A DNA stretch of 64,000 nt, from positions 482,501-546,500 of the forward strand of contig RPFO01000891.1 in the NCBI GenBank assembly GCA_009746045.1, read 5' to 3'. Position numbers and translations under genes: made by a program. Origin of the DNA: Mesostigma viride. Lineage: Eukaryota; Streptophyta; Mesostigmatophyceae; Mesostigmatales; Mesostigmataceae. Positions within the stretch are counted from its first letter, which is position 1; the number at the start of each line of letters is the position of its first letter. This document shows, piece after piece, positions 1-14,300 of this stretch. Below the pieces are notes generated by a model, which worked only from the letters and a program-made list of their open reading frames with translations, did no database searches and was not told where the DNA came from.

Positions 1-245
1 TGGTCGCAACAACAATCCAGATGAGCATTTAAACAGTCAACCGGGGAGCATACTTTAGTAAGGGTTATTCCCCCAAGGAAGGGCTTTAAGGAATGGGTCT
101 GGCAAGTGCGAGGAACAAGCCTCGACTCATAAGCCAACCAGCCACAGGTGGCAACCACTGGGTTGCGCAGGCTATCTCATTACTATGCAGTCTAGAAGGT
201 GGGAAAAGAGCAGGTGATGACAATGTCCTCGATCATCAGACCGCA

Positions 246-346
246 GTGGCACTAGCATGAATAGCCGGTTGCCATGGTGCCGTGGCACTAGCATGAATAG
301 CCGGTTGCCATGGTGCAGTGGCACTAGCATGAATAGCTGGTTGCCA
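246..346. repeat. 36 bp minisatellite, three copies
   Basis: Three adjacent near-identical units beginning GTGGCACTAGCATGAATAGC. They lie downstream of the THOC2 stop codon, next to a retroelement insertion. No coding potential is seen. Confidence 0.8.
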
Positions 347-360
347 TGGGAGCAAGCGTG

Positions 361-769
361 GCCATGGGAGCAAGGCCTAGCCACCATGGCCTTGTACATG
401 TACGCCTATTACAGGCCCTATACCAGCTGATGACGTAGCACTATTTAGCCATGTACATGTGTGCCTATGATGTGCCACACACCAGATGATGCCTAGCTTT
501 ATTTACTTATGCTGTGCCCACGCAGAGAGCTACTCCCTGCTGAGAAGCCATGCCCTAGCAACTGTTTAGCCATGATGTCCTTCCACCCGATGTCCGCGCC
601 TTAGGTGCTGGAATACATAGTGGTGCAGGTGCACTTTGTGCACCAAGAGCAGGTGTAGTTTACACCCTACCCTTGCAGGAAGTAGCCCAGAATGTATTAA
701 AAGCCATATGCCCCGTCTCAGGGATATGTGCTACATGTCATCCCAACGGAGACATTTATAATTATAATA

Positions 770-800
<31 letters not shown>
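361..800 (+). mobile_element. 5'-truncated non-LTR retroelement, 3' end only
   Basis: A 440 bp insertion flanked by a perfect 14 bp direct repeat, TGGGAGCAAGCGTG, at 347-360 and 801-814 (15 bp if the preceding A is counted). It ends in a TAA-rich microsatellite tail (757-800). Just before the tail is the ATGTGCTACAT motif followed by a slightly degraded CTCCCAACGGAG hairpin, the 3' signature shared by the elements at 31.8-40.8 kb. It carries only 3' untranslated sequence, as expected for an abortive reverse transcription. Confidence 0.8.
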
Positions 801-1395
801 TGGGAGCAAGCGTGCAAGGCGGCCCTAGAACGATAAAGAGGAAAAGGTGAAAGCCATGCAGAGCACAAAAGGCAGCGCAAATGGTGAGGGGGTGAAAGAA
901 ATTGGGAGGCGAGGACATAAAGAGGGACAGGGGGGCGAATGTGGGGCCAACCAATGGGAGGAGATGGGCGACGGATGTTGAAGACAGGGATGAGGAGCAT
1001 GTTGAATGCTGAGGTAAGCAACAAACCGCGTACATGATAAAAAAATCAACGTATTGAACTGAAGGGTAGCGACAAACAGTGCAGCATACCCCAGGTGGCA
1101 CAGAACCATGAGCAGCTCAGAGGAATTTCTACAAACTTGGCGCATGCACCATCTTCAAAGAGAGCATTTTTCAACAATGCCAGCATATGCTGCGTTGACT
1201 GCGCCCACCAATGATACTAACAGTTGGCGATGGAACACTATGAACGGGCATGAGAGACAGCCATGCCAAGCAAACCTTTAGGCCCCCCACCTTCTGCAGA
1301 TATAACTAGAACAAAATTCTTGTATTAAACTAGCAGCTGCAACTGGTATCAGTAGAAACCTGCAGCAAGACAGGGACGCACCACACCCTTTGCGC
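801..1395. other. THOC2 3' flank, no gene seen
   Basis: Non-repetitive sequence between the retroelement and the THOC2 stop codon. It probably contains the THOC2 3' untranslated region and poly(A) site. The short open frames here show no recognisable protein. Confidence 0.5.
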
Positions 1396-2358
1396 TCACC
1401 TGTCATATGCCGTCGGAAGCACCTCAGGGGGCCCTCCGCCTCCGCCAACCCCGCTTCCTGGCCGCATGGGCATGGGATCTCCTCGGCCACCCATGGGGCC
1501 TCCACCACCCCCATACCCGCCCCCATCCCGGAAATGGCCCATCATTGCGTCCCCTTGAGGGTATCCTCCGCCCCCACCGCCCCCACTCGCGCCACCCCCT
1601 CTCCGGATGGGGCCCATCCGTTGGCTGTCGCGGTACCCACCCCCCAGGGGGGGCTTGGAGTAATGCCCCCCCGGCCCACCCCCGGGCCCACCTGACTGCA
1701 GCGGCGGCTCTTTGTCCGCATATGGTCGCGTGATGGTCACCTCCCTCGTGACCTGCCTCATGTCGCCGTCCCTCCCCCGATCATCCCGGTCCCTCTTCAC
1801 ATCCCTCTCGCGCGCGTACCGCCCGCCGCCATCCCCTTCCTCGCCCCCCCGATCATACCCCACCCCCTTGTCTCCCTCACGCACGCCCCCAGCACCCACA
1901 CCACCCCCAGCATGCCCATCATTCCCGTGTGGATCGTCACCATGAGTCGGCGCCTTGCTGGCGATCATCTTGGCCGCGCTCTCGGCTGCCATACGCGCCG
2001 CCTCCACCGACCCATGCTCCACCGGGGGTGCCGGGGGTGCTTTCCCTTGCACCGGCCGGTCACGCACGAGCTTTCGCCGCTTGGCCGCGTGGTGCTGCGA
2101 CAAGGCAGGGTCACCCTCAGGAGGCACATCCGCCGACGCGGCCGCAGCGGACCGCGCTTCCACCAGGCGAGGCGACTCCTCCGGGGGGGCAGCCCCGGCG
2201 GCAACAGCTGGCGGCAGCTGGGCACCCACGGACGCGGGTTCGTGGTCGCCCCGCCGGCTGTCTACCTGTGAGCTACTGGGGGGAGGGGAGCGGTGGGAGG
2301 GGGACGGCATGCCATCGGGGCCGGGCTTGCGGCTGCTCTCTCGGTCGCGCCGGTCGGC
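1396..2358 (-). CDS. THOC2: THOC2 exon 20: Gly/Arg-rich terminus
   Basis: 320 codons after an acceptor at 2358 (CCCCCCAG|GCC). It encodes a basic segment ([11 protein letters not shown]) and then Gly-rich and Arg/Asp-rich runs ending PTAYDR and a TGA stop. The last codons overlap a perfect donor consensus (GACAG|GTGAGC at 1398-1399), so a further small exon downstream cannot be excluded. The tail composition suggests RNA contact, but this is an inference. Confidence 0.8.
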   Translation of the reverse strand, partial: ADRRDRESSRKPGPDGMPSPSHRSPPPSSSQVDSRRGDHEPASVGAQLPPAVAAGAAPPEESPRLVEARSAAAASADVPPEGDPALSQHHAAKRRKLVRDRPVQGKAPPAPPVEHGSVEAARMAAESAAKMIASKAPTHGDDPHGNDGHAGGGVGAGGVREGDKGVGYDRGGEEGDGGGRYARERDVKRDRDDRGRDGDMRQVTREVTITRPYADKEPPLQSGGPGGGPGGHYSKPPLGGGYRDSQRMGPIRRGGGASGGGGGGGYPQGDAMMGHFRDGGGYGGGGGPMGGRGDPMPMRPGSGVGGGGGPPEVLPTAYDR

Positions 2359-5300
2359 CTGGGGGGTGGGCATGGGAACGAGGGTTGGAGTAAGATGTAA
2401 GATGTAAGATGGCGATGACCCTTGCATTACGATGAGACATGAGAGAGTTGACGAAGGAGGGGTGCCAAAGAAAGTAATATCGAAGACAAGGGACCGAAAT
2501 GATTCGCGAAATTGCACGGCCGAGCGGGGCTGAGAAAGTGGTAAAGCGATGTTGTCCATCTGGATATTATGGACAACCTTCCTGCGTCAGTTTCCTGCGT
2601 CAAACAATCATCATGATCCTAAATACCGCATAAACCAAGACAACACCGCTTCATCGGACGTGGGCGACGATGGCTGTCAGACAAAAAAGGCGATGCCTGC
2701 CACCCATCATCGCCCACCTTCTTCTCTTTGCTGCTGCCGCCATCCTCCACATCACTGCGCCGCCGCTTGCCGCCGCCAACCGCCGCCGGTTCCGCATCTG
2801 ACCCCGCAGCGCCAGCCTCCGACTTGCGCGCAGGGGTGGCCCCCTCTGCGTCCTCCGCCGTGCACCCCTCGTCCCCCCCCTGAGTCGCACCTTCGCTCGG
2901 ACCATCCCCCTTGCGCGAACGTTTCTTATCCCGTGGGGCTTCGCCCTTGCTGCTGGCGCGGTCCCCTCCCAGGCCCCCTCCCTCCCTCTCCTTGTCGCGC
3001 CCGTGACGCTTGCTACTGGCACCCGGTGCGCCGGCAGAGGGCTCCTCTGCCGGCAAGGGTGCCGCCCCTGCGCCCTCCCCCTTCAACAACGCGGCCTTGG
3101 CAACCTCCCGCCCATCCATGCTGTAGCCCGCAGACGCCACGGATGGGCCCTGGGACCCGGCGCGGTCCCTGTCCCTGTCCCTGTCCCTGTGACCATCCCT
3201 ATCCCTATCCCTATCCCTATCCCGGTCCCGGTCCCTCTCCCTGTCCCGCTCGGAACGCTCCGCCCCCTCCCCTCGATCCGTCGCCACCGAGGACGACCTC
3301 TCGCCGCTGCCGCCCGCCCCCGCCCTCTCCCTGTCTCTCTCCCTTTCCCTGTCCCTCTCCCTTTCCCTCTCCCTCTCCCTGTGGCCACCCCCGGTGGATT
3401 CCTCACCCCCCGCGGAAGCAGCCGCCTTGTCTGTCGCTGTAGCCACCATGGATGCCAGCACGTGCGGCGGGGACACCAAGGACCGGTCCCCTGCGCCCCC
3501 CCCTGCTGCCGCCGTGCCCGAACCCTGGCCCCCACCGGATCCACCCCCCCTGCCCCCCGCATCCGCACCCCCACTCGCAGCGCCAGTGCCGCGGGCGGTC
3601 TTTGCCGCGGGGGCGCCACCTGTCGCCGCCGGGTTGGCCGCGGTCGGCGCGGCGCTGCCCATGTAATACCTGTCCTCATCTATCCACGCCGGCCGCCGCG
3701 TCTGTAGCTGTGCATGGTAGCGTGTCGCGAGCACCCGCAGGTCCTCCCGCGCGTCATCCGCCTTGACCTTGGCGACCTTGGCAGCGAGCACGCCCCCCGC
3801 TTTCTTGGTCATCGGGAACAGGTGCACGATCTTGGACAGCACGATGAGGGCGTTGCGGATCTCTGGGTAGCCCCCCGTGTCGAGCATGCGGCAGAAGTTG
3901 CCATACATGAGCTTGTGCCACTTGGCGCAGATCTGCTCGTACGACTCAAACTCGAGCCGCTTGGGGCGCGCCTTGTTGGACGAGAGCGAGAAGCCGGGCT
4001 TGCCGGCGGCCTCCTCCTCAAAGACAGCCTTGGAGCTGCGGAGGTGGGAGATGAACTGGAGGAGCTCGAGGAAGAAGCGTCCGAGCCGGGAGGCCTCGTT
4101 CTCGGTGCAGGAGCACGCGAGCGTGGCGATGGCCACGATGGTCCGGTCGAGGAACTGGATCGTGCTCAACAAGGGGACGCCCATGCGGTGGATCTTGAGC
4201 ACAAACTTGGCGGCAAAGACGGCGTCGGGGACGCTGAAGAGCGCGCGCGGCGCAAAGCAGCACTGGATGAGCAGTGGGACGGTCTGGGCGTTGTGCGTCC
4301 CCCAGGAGACCGATTGCACGCGCAGGAACGCGTCCACCGCCTCGATGTGACGCGCGTGGGTGTCCATCTCAGCCTCCAGTTTCGTGATCAGCCCCTCGCA
4401 GGCCGCCTTGTCCTTCTTGCGCTTGCTGATCGCTGCAGGGGACACGTCGCGGCTCTCTTCTAGCGCACGCAACGCCGCCCGCTGCTTGTCCAGCGCGGCC
4501 ACGTAGCTGGCCTTGGGCAGGCAGATGTCGTACAGTGAGAGGCTCCAGAACGCCACGTAGAAGCTCTGCGGGACGCCCTTCCACATGCCGTGGGGGATGT
4601 CCCTCAGGCTAGCCACCATGGCATACAGCTGCTGCTCCGACATCACGTGGGGACCGACTTGGATCACCGCCGCCTCCACCTCGGCTAATGCCTGCGCCGC
4701 GGGGGACAGGGGCGCCTTGTCCTTGTCCCCTCTATCCTCCTTCTTCACCACGGTCACGGCTGCCACGTTCGTGGCCCCATCCTGGACCGCCCCTCCGGCC
4801 ACGACCGCTGCGTCCCCGTCCTTCTCCGCGTCTGCTGCGTCCGCCATGTCGGCATCCCCGCCATCGCCGCCACCAATAATCCCCTCCTTTGGCACATCCC
4901 CCGAGCTTTCCTTGGCCTCCAGCTTGACCTCCACGGCAGGGTCACCGGTCACCATCGCGCCGTTCCCGACCGCACAATCAATTGTTGCAGCGCCAGCATT
5001 ACCAGCTTTTGCTGTCGCCGTCCCCGTCGCCGCCGCTGCTGCCGCCGCTGATGATGCCAATGACGGCCCCTCCTTGAGCTTGAGCTCGAGCAGCGCGGCC
5101 ATCGCCGTGCGCATCGCCCGCAGCAACGGCCGGTAGATGAAGAAGAGTGAGCCGGTGTCCAGCCGATACTCGCGCGCCATGTTGGCGACGGGGGGCAGCA
5201 GCGCGGCGTAAGCATCCAACGAGGCCGTGCTGGGGGCCAGGACGGCACCCCCCCCTCCAACTTTCCCATGCCCGATCGCACCACTCGCATGACCGCGGTT

Positions 5301-8300
5301 CCCGCTCCCATCCCCGAGCATGCCAGTAGCGTGAGCAACGCCAGAACGATTCCTGCCAGGAGAGGCCACCATGCCGCCGGCGGTGGGCAACGCTCCACTG
5401 GCGCCGACCGCTCCTGTGTTTATGCCGTCAGGGCCCCCCCCACCCGCGGCGCCCTCGGGCCCACCCCCCGCTGTGATCTGCAGAAACTCGGTGAATTGGA
5501 GGAACGTCTCCTGGCATTTGTCGTACAGTTCCCCCACCAGCTTGACGTGGGGGTGGTCCGCGTCGTATACGATGGATAGGCGGTTCTGGGCGATCAGAAT
5601 TAGCAGCGGGAGTGCGAGCGATTGGACTGCCTCCTCTTCCCCGCCACCACCCGCGGCGGTTGTGCTATTACTGCCGCCTGCCCCCACCGACGCCACCAGC
5701 CCCAGCCCTTTCCTCCCCGCGACGATACAAGGCACCGGGGCCGGGCTGAGAGCCTCGCGCAGCCGCTGCGCCGAGCGCTGCATGGGTTTCGTGTTGCGAA
5801 TGTTGAGGAATGTGGACGACTCCCCTCTCAGCGTCTCCCCCCCAGCGGCGGCCTCCAGCTGGTCCTCGGAGACGTCCTCGATGACCTCGATGCCCGACAG
5901 CCTTGTGACCAGCTCCTTGAGGACGAGCAGGTCCAGGGAATCGTTCGCTGCGAGCTGATTTGCCAGGTACTGGAGCAGCCCAGTCAGCTCCACCGACGCG
6001 TACTTGCGCGCCAGCTGTCCCGTGAACGCTGCCAGGGACTGCAGCCAGCCAGCCACGTTGGTCCCGTCTTCTTTGAGCTTTTGCCGGCCTTGCACGCCCA
6101 GACGCCGGACGACCACATAGGCCAGCACGTCATAGCCGACCTGGGGTGGCGGTAGGGGGGATGGGTTGGTAGTGGTGGTGGTGGGGAGATGAAATGTGGA
6201 GGAAGGTGTAGGATGGGAGGGATGAGAGGGAGGGAAAGCATGCGGTGTGTGGGGGGGGGGGAGGAGGGCGGGATGGAGTGGGAGGAATGCCAGCAGTTGG
6301 TTTCATGTCAGGGTCACCAAAATGGACGCAACATAAACCAAATTGGAGCCGAGAGGAGGTGGCGGGAGGAATGCCAGCAGAAGGGCACATTTGGGAATAC
6401 GTTTCAACGATGTCAGTGGATCGGGAAAAGTTATTGCATTTCATGGACTTTCTTCAGCCAGGGTGGCTACTAGGTGCGACATGTTTCCTGCTGGCTGTGG
6501 CTGCACCCCACACTAGCCAGAGGCGCAAATTGACGGGAGGGAAGCCAGCTGTCTAGAGCTACAGCCGTGGCACCTGAGCAACAGGCCTCCGCAGATGAGT
6601 TATTTTAAAAACTACGCAACTGCCCTGCCGGCATGAGGGGTACTCCCATAGTTTATCGATGAGAACAGCACAGAACCCGTCATTCCCGCATTCAGCTCCC
6701 CTCTCTAAAGCATGATAACTAACGACATATTATATGCCGTAAGGTTTCCTCTTGGGTCGCTTGGCCAGGCATCCTGGCACCCTGGCACTCCGGTCGCTCT
6801 TGCGCAGGCAGCCCTGCTACTCAAGTCAGTCTGACCAACCCATTTGTTCACATGCACGAGGTACTTGAACTCCGAAAGTAGACCCTTCTCAATTCCTTAC
6901 AAGAGCGTACACCCTAAGCAACCTGCTCACCTGCGTGCAGGCAGCTGTGCCACTTAGCCTGATCAAGTCAGCCTGACCAATAGATAGACAGATAGATAGA
7001 CAGCTAGCTAGCCAGCCAGCTAGATAGGTGAAGCGCCTGCTCACCTGCGTGAGGTACTTGAACATGTCCACGACGGGCGCGATCATGTTGTTGTACGCCT
7101 CGATCTGCGTGGTGGGTGACAGGCGCCAGAAATACAACCCAAGGCAATCCATTACACACTTGGTTACCACGTGATGATGTAACAAGCGCTACCATTTGTC
7201 CGAGTGCTGGCATCGTATGTTGCAAGCCTCGATGTGCACACAAGTACCATCCAAGACAGGACATCACCGACAGTCGTCACCTGTACTTCAGGAGACACTT
7301 CATAAGTTCATTTGGGGTAAAACACCTTACCTGGCTCACGATCACCACCCCCCACAAGCTGATCTGTCGCAAGCAGGTGGGCTCACCTGGCTCACGATCG
7401 TGCCCAGCGCCACGATGGGGCTGCAATGCACCGTGCGCCCGAGCACCTTGGCGTAGACCTTGACGTTCTCCTTGGACAGCCGCCGCATGATCTTGCGCGT
7501 CTCCATCTGATGCGCACACACGTCACAGCCACACGCAGGGAACATGGCACGGTGACCAAGCGCACAGTGACCAAGCGCGCAATTACCAGGCGCACAGTGA
7601 CCAAGCGCACTGTGGGGGCGGCAAAGGGAGCTCCAGACAGCCGCCGCGTGATCTTGCATCTCTCCATCGGGTGGGTGCACGAGTACAGTGACGATGGCAT
7701 AGTGACCATAGCACAATGGACAACGGCACAGTGACTAAAGTGACCATACTTGTAGCCATGGTGCGCACAGGCAAGTTAACATGAGCATGACGAATTGAGG
7801 CATGCACTAGTGACCAGGCCACACTCACCAGGCAATGAGCTCGCACAATGTTCTGAGGGCGAGAGGTGCTTAACAATGCCACGGCAAGGAAGACATCAAG
7901 CGGGGGCCTTAGCAACGCACACAGTGCTTGAGTGAGGGTGTTGAAACCCACATGCGGTGATCTAGCTACCCCCATGCGGTGATCTATCTGCCCCCATGCG
8001 GTGGCAGTGTATCTATCCCGACAGCCGGCATAAAGCACATACTAATACCCGCACGTGATGAAACACAACGCGGCCGACACACAGTCATTCACATCGCCAG
8101 TGTCACCACCAGGATGGCCTATCCATGGGCGCTCACCGTGGTGAACGCGCGTGAGGCTACCAGCACAGGGGGCATGGGACCACCAGAGGGCATCGGCTGG
8201 TCCGCCAGACCCAACTTCTGGCATTCCAAATAGGCGGCGTAGCGGTCCTGCCGTGTGCGTGAGGACCGTGTGCGGGGGGGGGGGGGGGGCATGCAAGGGA

Positions 8301-11300
8301 TCAAGAAAAGGTGAAAGGAAATATGATAAATGTCCCTGCATGGACATTCCACTTCCATGCAAGGAGTCAAGAGGAAGGTGAGACGTTGACGTCAACAGGG
8401 TTAGGAACGTGGACGCATGATCAATTTAATTAATTAACACACACAATGCACCGCGTGTACCAATGGAAGTACCAATGGAAGGTTAACCCGCCTACAAGCG
8501 TGTGTGCGGGAGGATCATGCACTAGTCATCTGCATGTATGCTAACCAACATGCGCGTGGGGTTCGGCATGATGATCACTGGTCGAAGCTGATGACGAGGC
8601 GCAAGTGCAGCGATTCAATGATCCGGCACACGTGTCGTGTGCTCAGACTCGCAGCCCACACTGTGAGCTCCTACACTCCTCGCGTACGCATGCGATGCAT
8701 CTCCTACACTCCTCGCGTACGCATGAGATGCATCTCCTACACTACTGGCGTACGGACGATATGTATCAAGGGGGTCATGGCAGCATCACATTCAGGGAAT
8801 GGGCGGAGTCCGTTTGCCACAGCACATGCACCCTACCATGTCGCTGGCCGGCAGCCAGCATTCTCGCTCATGAGCCATCACGGTACCAGGGTGCCTTTCT
8901 TGGATGCTTCAGTCTCCCCCTTCTCCTCCCCCCAAATCCACATGCCCCCCCCCCCCCCCCCCCACCCCCCCCTCCCCCCCCCTCCCCCCCTTTCCCATCC
9001 CATCCCAGCCTGAACCCAGCCCACTTTGTTCCAACACAAACAGGCCACTGTTTTCCAACATAACCAGGCCAATGTTTTACCACGTAAACAACGATCCTCC
9101 ATCCATACCTGGAAGGGCAGCTGTTCCAGCAGATGCCAAATCACCCGCAGGAGTGCAGGGTTTGGCCCAAGCAGCATGAGCGAGGGGAAGAGGCAGCAGG
9201 TAAGCATGTCCACCATGGTCGCCCGTGCCTTGCTGGACGCCTGCTGCGCGTCTGCGGGAGATGGCGCTGCTGCTGCCGACGCCACCACCAGGCGGAAGTG
9301 CTCCGACAGGCAGCAGGCAACCTGGGCGCAAGCGGCCGCACGACCACACAAGGAGAAGTTGAGTGCAGGCATACAGAAAAGTTAAGTTGGGTGCAGGCCC
9401 AGGAAAAGAGACCACGGAACACACGAGCACTTGCGACAACTGTGACAAGCGAGATACTTCACAGTCCCCAAAACAGCCCTACTGACAGAAGCAAGAAGAA
9501 GAATCGGGGTGTGGGAGGCACCATGTCTTTCCACGAGCTACAGCATTCCTTAGTCAACAACAGTTTAAAGAGCAACCCGACCATGATGAAAGGCGATGTG
9601 GCAGACACCAGAAGGTTGCCAACCCCACAATAATGCCTTGCTGTCGTCCGACAGAAAAAAATAATGTTTCAATACTAAACCAGACAGCGCTGTGGCACCC
9701 CACAAACAGGATTCCGTTTGCCCTGTTGGCAGAAATACGACCATGACCCGATAGAGGCACCCCGATGGCCATCAGACAATGCCTTGTGTTTTTGACAGGA
9801 TACTTTGTTTTGACGTAGTCCCCTCCGTAACAGTATTCCCCCCACCCACAACGAAACAGGTAAGACCACGCATTTTCAGTGGCAAATTACCTTGGCAGAA
9901 CTAGCACCTGTTTCCCAACAAGGGCCATCCCTCACCTTGGTGAGCAGGATGATGTCTCGGTGCAGGTACGGGCCGACCGCCTTGAGCATGGGGAATAGCA
10001 CGGGGGGCAGGCTTGTCGGTCGAGGGAAGGGCGGTGGGGGCCGGCGGAAGGCGAGCGGGTGGATGTAGCTGTACAGCGGGGTGATCGTCTTCTCGATGAG
10101 CCTGGGGTCGCGTGGCAAGGGGCAAGGGCAAGAGGCATGGACCGTCAAGGGCCCAAGGGTACAAAGAGTGAGAGCCGCCAGCACAAGTTCTCAACCAAGC
10201 AGGCAAACTGGCAACTATGGCATGGAAGGACATCAACAAGGTAACACAAGGGAAGCACACACAAATGAAATGAACACTTGTGCAGAACGAGAGTCTCCCA
10301 ACTAGTGTCATGAGATTGGTATGAGGGGTTTTACAAAGGTGATGGTCTGCAGCCGAGATGAAATGTTTTATTGAGTGGCTGGTCCAACTAAGTCCCCAGG
10401 CTTGATCCCAGAAACCTTACTGCTACTCCTTCTCTGCAAAATTATGCAACAGCGCGAGTGCGTGAGTGGGCTGAGAGAAACCCACAGCCCGCCCCTCACG
10501 GGAGCAACAGAAGGAGAACATGGAGACGGCTGCCTGCTACACCGTTAGGGTTTAAGGTGACCGGTCCCAAGGAGACAACTGCCTACTTACGACGTCACAA
10601 GTCGCAGTTTCCCCACTAGCAGCCTTCCCACAACATGCCTACACGTGCCTGCCTGTCCTGCTCACCCCACACACTTATCACACATCGTAGCCGCCACCGG
10701 TTATCTCTTAGACATATCTATTCGTCACCAAGCCTTCCTTATCATCAAAACATGCCCTGCTCCTCCCAGCGCATCGTACCTGCACACGGCATCGCTGACG
10801 GGCGGGTGGGAGAGCGGGTCGAGAGAGCCGAGGCGGGTGATCAGCTGCGACGCGTTCTCCCTGCCGTCACAAGCCACACGCAGGCCAAGGTGAGCCGTCA
10901 CAGACCAAGCAAAGCCAAGGCCAAGGCCAAGCACGCACGAGGCCAAGAGCGTGCAAATTTGGCAATGCTTGGTCATTTGGAACCACAACCTAGATCCACA
11001 AGAGCAGGGCTCTCTGAAATTAGTCTAGAACATGACTCTGGGCAGCACAATAGTCCCTCTTGACCCCAGAAACGGAGGGCACATGGTACAGCATTTAGAT
11101 ACTCCAGCTTCTCATAGCAGCATCACCGAAAGCAGCAGCAGTTGAGCCTGCCGCGGTCGTCACTCACAATCTCGCCCTTTCCCACACATACATAACATGC
11201 ATGCCTCTGATGCACAAAGACAGCACAACTGAGCCTGCGCAGGTTGCATACTTTAACCGTCCAGGCTTGGGAAGCAGAATACAAGGGCATGGGCATGGGC

Positions 11301-14300
11301 ATGAACACACGTCAAGGGACCTGAGCTCACATGGCCCACGCGTCTCCTTGCCCCTTCCCAGTCACAGCTTGGCCCCTCCCCCCCCCCCCTCAGCAACTCC
11401 TTACTCCTCCCCCACTCCACCTCATCAATCACCACCGCCCTACCCTGCCCCCTTCACCCGCCCCCCCTTCCCCCCTAATAGGCCATCCACCCACCCCCCT
11501 CAACACTCATCAAACCCTCTTTCCCCTCACCAGCCACTCCTGCTAGCCCCTCAGCAGTCATCCAGTGCAACGCCACCCCTCACCAATCGTCCCGCGACAA
11601 ATTGCCTCTCCTCCCCCGCACGCCAGTCATCCAGCGTGCCTTCATCCCCCTCACCAGTCACACACTGGGATGCCACCCCTCACCCATCGTCCAGCATGTC
11701 CCAATTCCCCTCACAATTGTCCAGCGACAGATTACCTCTTTCACGCCCCCCCCCCCTAACCAGCCCTCCTTGCAACCCTGCCACCAGTTGTTCCCTCCAC
11801 CCATCACCCCTCATCTACTACCCCCCCAACCGCCCCTCACCAGTCGTTCAGCAAGAGCATACTTCTTCTGCCCCCCCCCAAAACCCCTCATCCAGCATGC
11901 CTTGCCTCCCCTGACCACTCGCCCAGCGAGAGGAAGCCTGTTCCCCCGCCCTCATCATCGCTACCTCCTCGCATCCGTCCCCTCCCCGCTCCTCACCAGT
12001 CGTCCAGTGAGAGCATGCCCAGCAGCAGGCCCAGCTTCTGGTTTTCTCCGTGTGCCGCCTCCACGGTGGTGGAGATGGCCGAAACCGCGCGAACCACGTC
12101 CTCCAGCGAGCCCGCCTTGAACGGCGGCACGGGGGTGGGGACGGCCGCGTCGGTCAAGGTAGCCGCCACCGCACCTGAAGCGGCATCTGCGGCGGCCGGC
12201 ATGGCTGATAATGGAGCTGCGGGGGGGTCCTTCTCTGAACTCGCCGTCGAGGACGCCAGGTTTACGACACCGATGCTTTTGACCTGGTAGTGAGCACCCC
12301 AGGAATGCATGCACGGGGTTGTCAGTAGGTATACGCACCCATGGCCCGTCCTAAACAGCAAGCTAGCTGGTTGCGACGCCACGAGCGTTCACGCGCTGCA
12401 TCTATTTGTGAATACGACACACCAACGGCAGTTGGTTCCAAACCCTTCACGACGCCTAGTGATGAATACTGCGCACCAATCAATGAAAACACCGTAGTAA
12501 CAAGCTAACCGTTCTCAGCCACGCATCACGTCCATGGATAAATCTACCACCCACCACGTCCATTAACTAAACTACTACCCACCAGGTCCACTAACCACTC
12601 TACCATCCACCACATTCATTAATCGATCTACCACCCACCATGTCCACCAAACTAAATCTAACACCCACAGCATCCATGATGCGCGCCACCTCCGCCTCAT
12701 GCACTCGCTGCGAGTCTTCATCCGAGGGGCTCAGGTGCGGGTACCTGCCGGCATGCAAAGGCAAGCATACGCATGCGTGCAAGCATAAGCATGGGTGTGC
12801 AAACACGGGTTAGCTGTGTGTCAGAGGGGAAGAGTGACGGTGTGCAAGCGTTTGAAAGTGATTGTCTGGATAAGTATAAGTGGATGGGTAAGGTGTGGGG
12901 TTGCGAGTGTCTTCTTACGGTATGACATTGCGAAGCAACCACTCGTCACGTTGTTGAATGACAGTTCATACAATGATTTTGAGATACGCTCTATGAAACT
13001 ACAAAGAGTATGTGCACATATCTTGTACCTGAGTCCACAACAGGCAAGTGGAACTTATGGAAGCCCAGGCCAAAAGAGCACCCAAACGGGGACAAAGGCA
13101 AGGGACCGCCACCTGTGATGGGCTTGCGTTGCGTGTGCCACATGACACCACGGGTGCCCAAACAGACTTTTGGTGCTCCGACGAGCCCACAGTGGGTATC
13201 GATAATCATGCAGAATATCCATGCAGAATATCCATGCAGAATATCCATGCAGAATATCCATGCAGAATATCCATGCAGAATATCCATGCAGAATATCCAT
13301 GCAGAATATCCATGCAGAATATCCATGCAGAATATCCATGCAGAATATCCATGCCGAGTATCCATGCAGAATATCCATGCAGAATATCCATGCAGAATAT
13401 CCATGAGGAATATTTACCTACCCATGGCTCTCCCTGCACACGGCACGCATCCAACATGGCCAATGTGTTGACCAGCACCCGCAGCTCATCGTGTACGCCA
13501 ATAATTAATGAAGCGCATGTGGATGCCATTATTACTAAATAAAGAAAATGCTATGTCGTGTCCTGCCATGCTTCTGATGACTCACAGCTAGTCATGTATG
13601 CCATAATAGATAATATACGCTTGTGAGTCCTGCCATGCTTCTGATGACTCACAGCTAGTAATGTATGCAATAAGAAATAATATACGCTTGTGAGTCCTGC
13701 CATACTTCTGATGACTCACAGCTCATCCACATCCAACACGCCCGCCTTGATCAAGCAGGCAGCTAGCCGGTACAGGCTGACAGGTGTGGGCTTGGGGGTC
13801 ACGGGCACCAGGCCCGCAGGGGTGGGCGCCGCCCCCGACCCCTCCTCCTTGCCCTTCTCCCCGGTCTTGCCCGCAAAGAACTGGAACTTGAAGCCGACGA
13901 TGTGGGGAAGTGCAGACTGTGGGGAGGAGATAAAAAGGGGAAGGGGAGGGTTCCAGACCAGAAATTTACAGGGAAAATTTTCAGAATTTTTTTTTTTAAT
14001 GTAGCGAAATGCTCCAAAATGTTCAGTAACATCTCGAAATTTCCCAAATGTTTGCCAATGTCCGATGCTTAAACCCATAGAAGGGCGACCACAACAAGAA
14101 TGAGCGCCAACAAGAATGAGCGCCAAAGGGTGGCTGAACAATGATCCCCTCACAATACCCCCGACATAGCCGTAGCCCAGGTGTGAGGCAGCACCTGACC
14201 GTGGCCCAGGTGTGAGGCAGCACCTGACCGTGGCCCAGGTGTGGGGCAGCACCTGACCGTGGCCCAGGTGTGGGGCAGAACCTGACCGTGGCCCAGGTGT

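Noticed and set aside
3714-4463. A 249-codon open frame on the plus strand
   Set aside because: Antisense shadow of THOC2 exon 19, which has clear family identity; GC-rich codons leave the opposite strand open.
13048-13542. Open frames rich in [12 protein letters not shown] and its reverse
   Set aside because: Arise from the 13 bp repeat; no splice or start context.
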